7,680 nucleotides of DNA, taken from NCBI GenBank assembly GCA_945613785.1, contig CALZAJ010000072.1, positions 1 to 7,680 of the forward strand, in the 5' to 3' direction. Made by a program: the position numbers and the translations under genes. This document shows positions 4,455 to 7,680 of the stretch, piece by piece (positions within the stretch are counted from its first letter, which is position 1; the number at the start of each line of letters is the position of its first letter). The notes beneath the pieces were generated by a model that made no database searches, was not told where the DNA came from, and saw only the letters and a program-made list of their open reading frames with translations. The stretch comes from an uncultured Verrucomicrobiota bacterium. GTDB lineage: Bacteria; Verrucomicrobiota; Kiritimatiellia; RFP12; UBA1067.

Positions 4455-6536
4455 TTAATAAATGAACAGCATCTCCCGATACTTTGGAAGCGGCCATTTC
4501 CGGTCGTCCACCAGCGACTCAAGGCGATCAACCGTCTTGCGAAGGTCTCCCATCGTCGCCAAGATGCCCTGCGTCTCACCCTTCTGGATCGCCTTCTCAA
4601 TCTTCTCGCACTTGACGTGGAGATCATCGAGCCCGGCTCCGAGCTTGAGCGACAGCGCGGTCAGACCCTTCACGCCGACCTTGAGGCCGTCCTTCTTGGC
4701 CTGTCCGATCGCCGTTGCCAGACGGCTGAACTCGTCCGCCACCACCGGACGAATCATCGCCCGCGCGATTTCCAGCGCCACCTTGCCTTCGATCAGCACA
4801 CGACTTTCGTAATCCTCCGCGGCAATTTCGCGGCGGCTGGCCATCTCCGTCTCGGAAAGGACGCCGTACTTGGCGAACAACGCGCGGTTGGAGGGATCCT
4901 CGAGCGGCGCAATCGCCGAAGGCGTGTCCTTGAGATTGGGCAGTCCGCGCTTCGCGGCCTCCTTCGGCCACGCCTCGCCATAGCCGTCACCCGAGAAGAG
5001 GATGCGGTTGTGCTTCTTGATCAGACGCTGCAGGAGCTTCTGCAACTCCTCGTTGAAATCTCCGCCGACCGCCTCGAGCTTGTCGCAGATCGCATCCAGC
5101 GACTCCGCCACAATCGTGTTGAGCACCATCTGACTCGCCGCACAATTCTGCGAGGAGCCAGGCGCACGGAACTCGAACTTGTTGCAGGTGAAGGCAAACG
5201 GCGAGGTGCGGTTGCGGTCCGTCGAATCCTTCGGCAACGGCGGCATCGTATCGACGCCGAACTTGAACGCCATCCCCTTCTTTCCGCCGGGGGCGACGGG
5301 ATTTCTCGGACGGCCCGTCTCAATTTCCTTCATCACAGACGACAGTTCGTCGCCGAGGAAGATCGAGATGATCGCCGGCGGCGCCTCGTTCGCGCCGAGA
5401 CGATGGTCGTTGCCAGCACCCGCCGTCGTCGAACGCAGCATGTCCGCATGCAGATCGACAGCCCGGATGATCGCCGAGAGGAACGTCAGGAAGATCGCGT
5501 TGTCGCGCGGATTGTCGCCGGGCGAGAGGAGGTTCTTGCCGCCATAGGCAATCGACCAGTTGCAGTGCTTGCCCGAACCGTTGACACCGTCGAACGGCTT
5601 CTCGTGCAGCAGACAAACCAGTCCGTTCGCCTCCGCCGTCTGACGCAACACCTCCATGATCATCATGTTGTGATCGACCGCGAGATTGATGTCCTCGAAC
5701 ATCGGCGCCAGTTCGAACTGCGCAGGCGCGACCTCGTTGTGACGCGTCTTCGCGGGAATGCCGAGCTGCCACAGACGAAGCTCCACCTCGTGCATGAACT
5801 TGAGGATACGCGGACGGATTGCGCCAAAATAATGGTCGTCGAGCTGCTGATGCTTCGCCGGCGCCGCACCGAAGACCGTGCGACCCGTCTGCAACAGGTC
5901 GGGACGCTTCAAGTAGAAGCTGCGGTCGATGAGGAAGTACTCCTGCTCGGCGCCCAGCGTGACCGACACGTGCGCCTTCGCCTTCTTGAACTTCTTCATC
6001 AGACGCTCGGTCGCGCGAGAGACCGCCTGGACCGAACGAAGCAACGGCGTCTTCATGTCGAGCGCCGCTCCCGTATACGCACAGAACGCCGTCGGGATGC
6101 ACAGCGTCGCGCCGTTCTCATGCCGCTTGATGAACGCCGGCGAAGTCGGATCCCACGCCGTGTAACCACGGGCCTCGAAGGTCGAACGGAGTCCGCCGGA
6201 CGGGAAGGAAGACGCGTCGGTCTCACCGCCGATCAGGTTCTTGCCGGAAAACTTCTGCACCGCCGTCGCCACGCCCGAAGGCTCGAGAAACGCGTCGTGC
6301 TTCTCGGCCGTGCCGCCGGTCATCGGCTGGAACCAATGGGTGAAATGAGTCGCGCCCTGTTCGAGCGCCCAAGCCTTCATCCCTTGCGCGACAGCATCGG
6401 CAATCGACGGATCAAGAGGCTTGCCCTCCTTCATCGTCGCAATCAGCTTCGCAGCAACGGTCTTGCTCAAATACTTGCGAATCGCCTTTTCACAAAAGAC
6501 GTCCGCACCGTAGTTCTTCAGGCTCGTATCGGTCAT
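4455..6536 (-). CDS. glnN: Glutamine synthetase type III
   Basis: Makes glutamine from glutamate, ammonia and ATP in the cytoplasm. The 693-residue length matches the large type III enzymes (about 700), not the roughly 450-residue types I and II. Type III landmarks in order are VFCEKAIRKYL near the N-terminus, THFTHWFQPMTGGTAEKHD (63-81), SSFPSGGLRSTFEARGY (109-125), the glutamate metal ligands in GAEQEYFLID (195-204), RHNEVAPAQFELAP (265-278), the conserved loop NGSGKH (319-324) and, further on, LGANEAPPAIISIF and FEFRAPGSSQN. The C-terminal 200 residues or so are helical, as expected. The start at 6536 agrees with the family N-terminus but has no Shine-Dalgarno site; a promoter box ends nine bases upstream. 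It stands alone as a unit between panC (72-base gap) and ilvB (26-base gap). Type III enzymes lack the adenylylation control of type I, so control is probably transcriptional. Confidence 0.97.
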   Translation of the reverse strand: MTDTSLKNYGADVFCEKAIRKYLSKTVAAKLIATMKEGKPLDPSIADAVAQGMKAWALEQGATHFTHWFQPMTGGTAEKHDAFLEPSGVATAVQKFSGKNLIGGETDASSFPSGGLRSTFEARGYTAWDPTSPAFIKRHENGATLCIPTAFCAYTGAALDMKTPLLRSVQAVSRATERLMKKFKKAKAHVSVTLGAEQEYFLIDRSFYLKRPDLLQTGRTVFGAAPAKHQQLDDHYFGAIRPRILKFMHEVELRLWQLGIPAKTRHNEVAPAQFELAPMFEDINLAVDHNMMIMEVLRQTAEANGLVCLLHEKPFDGVNGSGKHCNWSIAYGGKNLLSPGDNPRDNAIFLTFLSAIIRAVDLHADMLRSTTAGAGNDHRLGANEAPPAIISIFLGDELSSVMKEIETGRPRNPVAPGGKKGMAFKFGVDTMPPLPKDSTDRNRTSPFAFTCNKFEFRAPGSSQNCAASQMVLNTIVAESLDAICDKLEAVGGDFNEELQKLLQRLIKKHNRILFSGDGYGEAWPKEAAKRGLPNLKDTPSAIAPLEDPSNRALFAKYGVLSETEMASRREIAAEDYESRVLIEGKVALEIARAMIRPVVADEFSRLATAIGQAKKDGLKVGVKGLTALSLKLGAGLDDLHVKCEKIEKAIQKGETQGILATMGDLRKTVDRLESLVDDRKWPLPKYREMLFIY

Positions 6537-6545
6537 AATGCGGGG

Positions 6546-6574
6546 ATTTTATCACAGACTCTGTAAACGGGCAA
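6546..6574 (-). promoter_or_regulatory. Promoter of glnN, close to the start codon
   Basis: On the minus strand TAAAAT (6546-6551) with an upstream TGA makes an extended -10 element. TTGCCC (6569-6574) lies 17 bases further upstream as a partial -35 match (four of six). The -10 hexamer ends nine bases before the glnN ATG, so the leader should be about three bases. Confidence 0.65.
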
Positions 6575-6595
6575 ACTTTTTACAAAATCTGTAAA
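6556..6595 (-). promoter_or_regulatory. Repeated palindromic sites, candidate operator of glnN
   Basis: TTTACAGA occurs twice on the minus strand (6588-6595 and 6560-6567), 28 bases apart. The first copy is half of a perfect inverted repeat, TTTACA-GATTT-TGTAAA (6579-6595). The second begins an 11-base palindrome, ACAGAGTCTGT (6556-6566), located between the -35 and -10 boxes. The paired dyads upstream of and inside the promoter look like binding sites for a dimeric regulator, which I cannot identify. The upstream dyad lacks a following T-run, so it is not a clear terminator of panC. Confidence 0.45.
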
Positions 6596-6608
6596 GCCTC
6601 GCATTCGA

Positions 6609-7433
6609 TCAAAGGACACGATTGTCGATGAGTCGGGTCTTGCCGTCGAAGACGGCGAGGAGCACGCACACGCCCTTCGCGGTTTTCTTGACGGGATCGA
6701 GCGTCTCGCCGTCGACGAACTCGACATAGTCGACCTGCAGGCCGGACTGCTCAAGCGCCTTGACGATGCGCGCCTGTTCGCTCTTGACGGACTTCCCGAC
6801 CGTCACGGATTTCAAGGACCGCGAAAGCGCAAGCGCTCGGTCCTTCTCCTCGGCGGAGAGATAGGTGTTGCGCGAGGAACGCGCAAGGCCCGACGGTTCA
6901 CGGACAATCGGCGCGACTACGATTTTCAGGTCGAAGTTGAGGTCTCGGACCATCCGCTTGATGATCTGGGCCTGCTGGTAGTCCTTCTGACCAAACACCG
7001 CGAAATCGGCATGCGCCAGATTGAAGAGCTTGGCGACAACCGTGCAGACGCCGCGGAAGTGTCCCGGACGACGCGCCCCGCAGAGTCCCTTGGAAAGATC
7101 CTCTTCGGTCACATAGACGGAATGGCGGTCCAGGTACATGTTCGCCGGCGTCGGGAAGAGAATCGCCGTGGCACCCGCGGCCTTGCACTTCGCGAGGTCC
7201 GCCTTCTCGTCACGGGGATACTTCTCGTAGTCCTCGTTCGGACCGAACTGGACGGGGTTCACAAAAACCGACACGATGATCTCGTCCGCCTTCATCGCCT
7301 TCGCCTTCTCAATCAGCGAGAGGTGCCCCTCATGAAGGTAACCCATCGTCGGCACCAACGCAATCTTCTGACCGGCCTTGCTCTGGGCCTTCGCCCACTT
7401 CTGCAACTTCAGAGGATCCTTGAAGATCTTCAT
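6609..7433 (-). CDS. panC: Pantothenate synthetase (pantoate-beta-alanine ligase)
   Basis: Joins pantoate and beta-alanine with ATP, through a pantoyl-adenylate, to make pantothenate, the precursor of coenzyme A. From the chosen start the protein has 274 residues, normal for the family. Visible motifs are VPTMGYLHEGHLSL (27-40) with the HxGH nucleotide-binding signature at 34-37, FVNPVQFGPNEDYEKYPRD (57-75), FGQKDYQQ (147-154), and REPSGLARSSRN (178-189), which corresponds to the KMSKS-like loop. Most homologues have ADGLA or a similar sequence there, so SGLA is a mild deviation. Two ATGs are possible, at 7439 and 7433. The second is preferred because AGGA lies six bases before it, while for the first it is almost adjacent. 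The gene follows nfo by about 26 bases and is probably cotranscribed with it. glnN downstream has its own promoter. Confidence 0.95.
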   Translation of the reverse strand: MKIFKDPLKLQKWAKAQSKAGQKIALVPTMGYLHEGHLSLIEKAKAMKADEIIVSVFVNPVQFGPNEDYEKYPRDEKADLAKCKAAGATAILFPTPANMYLDRHSVYVTEEDLSKGLCGARRPGHFRGVCTVVAKLFNLAHADFAVFGQKDYQQAQIIKRMVRDLNFDLKIVVAPIVREPSGLARSSRNTYLSAEEKDRALALSRSLKSVTVGKSVKSEQARIVKALEQSGLQVDYVEFVDGETLDPVKKTAKGVCVLLAVFDGKTRLIDNRVL

Positions 7434-7459
7434 TTCCATTCCTTTTTTTGGACGCGGTG

Positions 7460-7680
7460 TCAGGCCCTCAAGCCCTTGAGCAACGCAATTTCCTCCTTGT
7501 AACCCTGGAGGTCACAGGGGGTCTCCAGATAAAACGGCAAGTCCCGCAGCTTCGGATGATTGACGATGCGCGCAAAGGCGTCGAGCCCGATCTTGCCCTT
7601 GCCGATCTTCTCATGGCGGTCCTTGTGCGCGCCGAGCACGTTCATCGAGTCATTGGTGTGAATCGCCTTCAGACGGTCCA
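7460..7680 (-). CDS. nfo: Endonuclease IV, C-terminal part (begins beyond window end)
   Basis: Zinc-dependent AP endonuclease of base excision repair, which cuts the backbone 5' to abasic sites. Only the last 72 complete codons are in the window. They hold the family's C-terminal metal-ligand motifs: AIHTNDS, with the conserved His, then GAHKDRHEKIGKGKIG, with the Asp and His pair, and FYLETP, with the terminal Glu. The protein ends with GYKEEIALLKGLRA, matching the usual C-terminal helix. The frame is open to the window edge, so the start is outside. It lies about 26 bases upstream of panC without an intervening promoter that I can see. The pairing of nfo with panC has no evident functional link. 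Confidence 0.94.
   Translation of the reverse strand, partial: DRLKAIHTNDSMNVLGAHKDRHEKIGKGKIGLDAFARIVNHPKLRDLPFYLETPCDLQGYKEEIALLKGLRA

Noticed and set aside
4617..6566. Long plus-strand open frame opposite glnN (649 codons)
   Set aside because: It is the antisense shadow of glutamine synthetase III: very arginine-rich, no recognisable domain, and its frame runs through the glnN promoter.
6579..6595. TTTACA-N5-TGTAAA dyad as an intrinsic terminator of panC
   Set aside because: The stem is AT-rich, only 6 bp, and followed by AAGTTTGCCC rather than a T-run. A regulator-binding site fits better.
7434..7439. Upstream ATG as the panC start
   Set aside because: The Shine-Dalgarno-like AGGA would be only one base from this ATG. 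The next in-frame ATG has proper spacing. The difference is two residues.

Overview
All genes in this 7.7 kb window lie on the minus strand and are tightly packed, with gaps of 20 to 118 bases. GC content is high and third codon positions are rich in G and C. The content is bacterial housekeeping. A type III glutamine synthetase, an acetohydroxyacid synthase small subunit reduced to one ACT domain, an atypical L27 N-terminus and an unrecognised small basic gene between rpmA and prmA suggest a non-proteobacterial lineage. My best guess is the PVC superphylum (Kiritimatiellota, Lentisphaerota or Verrucomicrobiota relatives). That guess is inference from flavour, not from a search.

In the direction of transcription (high to low coordinates) the layout is: the 3' end of nfo (endonuclease IV, cut by the window edge), panC (pantothenate synthetase), glnN (glutamine synthetase III), ilvB and ilvN (acetohydroxyacid synthase large and small subunits), rplU (L21), rpmA (L27), a 70-residue basic protein, prmA (L11 methyltransferase), and the 5' third of obg (ribosome-associated GTPase, cut by the window edge). 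There are no convincing genes on the plus strand, no tRNA or rRNA, no mobile elements and no CRISPR.

I infer five transcription units: nfo-panC; glnN; ilvBN; rplU-rpmA-small gene-prmA; obg. The last two form a ribosome block: two large-subunit proteins, a possible ribosome-associated small protein, a ribosomal-protein modification enzyme and a ribosome assembly GTPase. The first three cover DNA repair, coenzyme A precursor synthesis, ammonia assimilation and branched-chain amino acid synthesis. The panC and ilvBN products meet metabolically, because pantoate is made from an intermediate of valine synthesis.

The most notable signals are regulatory. glnN, ilvB and obg each have an extended -10 promoter (TGn plus a TATAAT-like hexamer) ending only 8 or 9 bases before the ATG, with no Shine-Dalgarno site, so their mRNAs should be nearly leaderless. 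The genes that follow within operons have Shine-Dalgarno sites. rplU has a conventional promoter and a leader of about 60 bases with a long hairpin, a candidate autoregulatory ribosomal-protein leader. No wholly new multi-gene system is visible.
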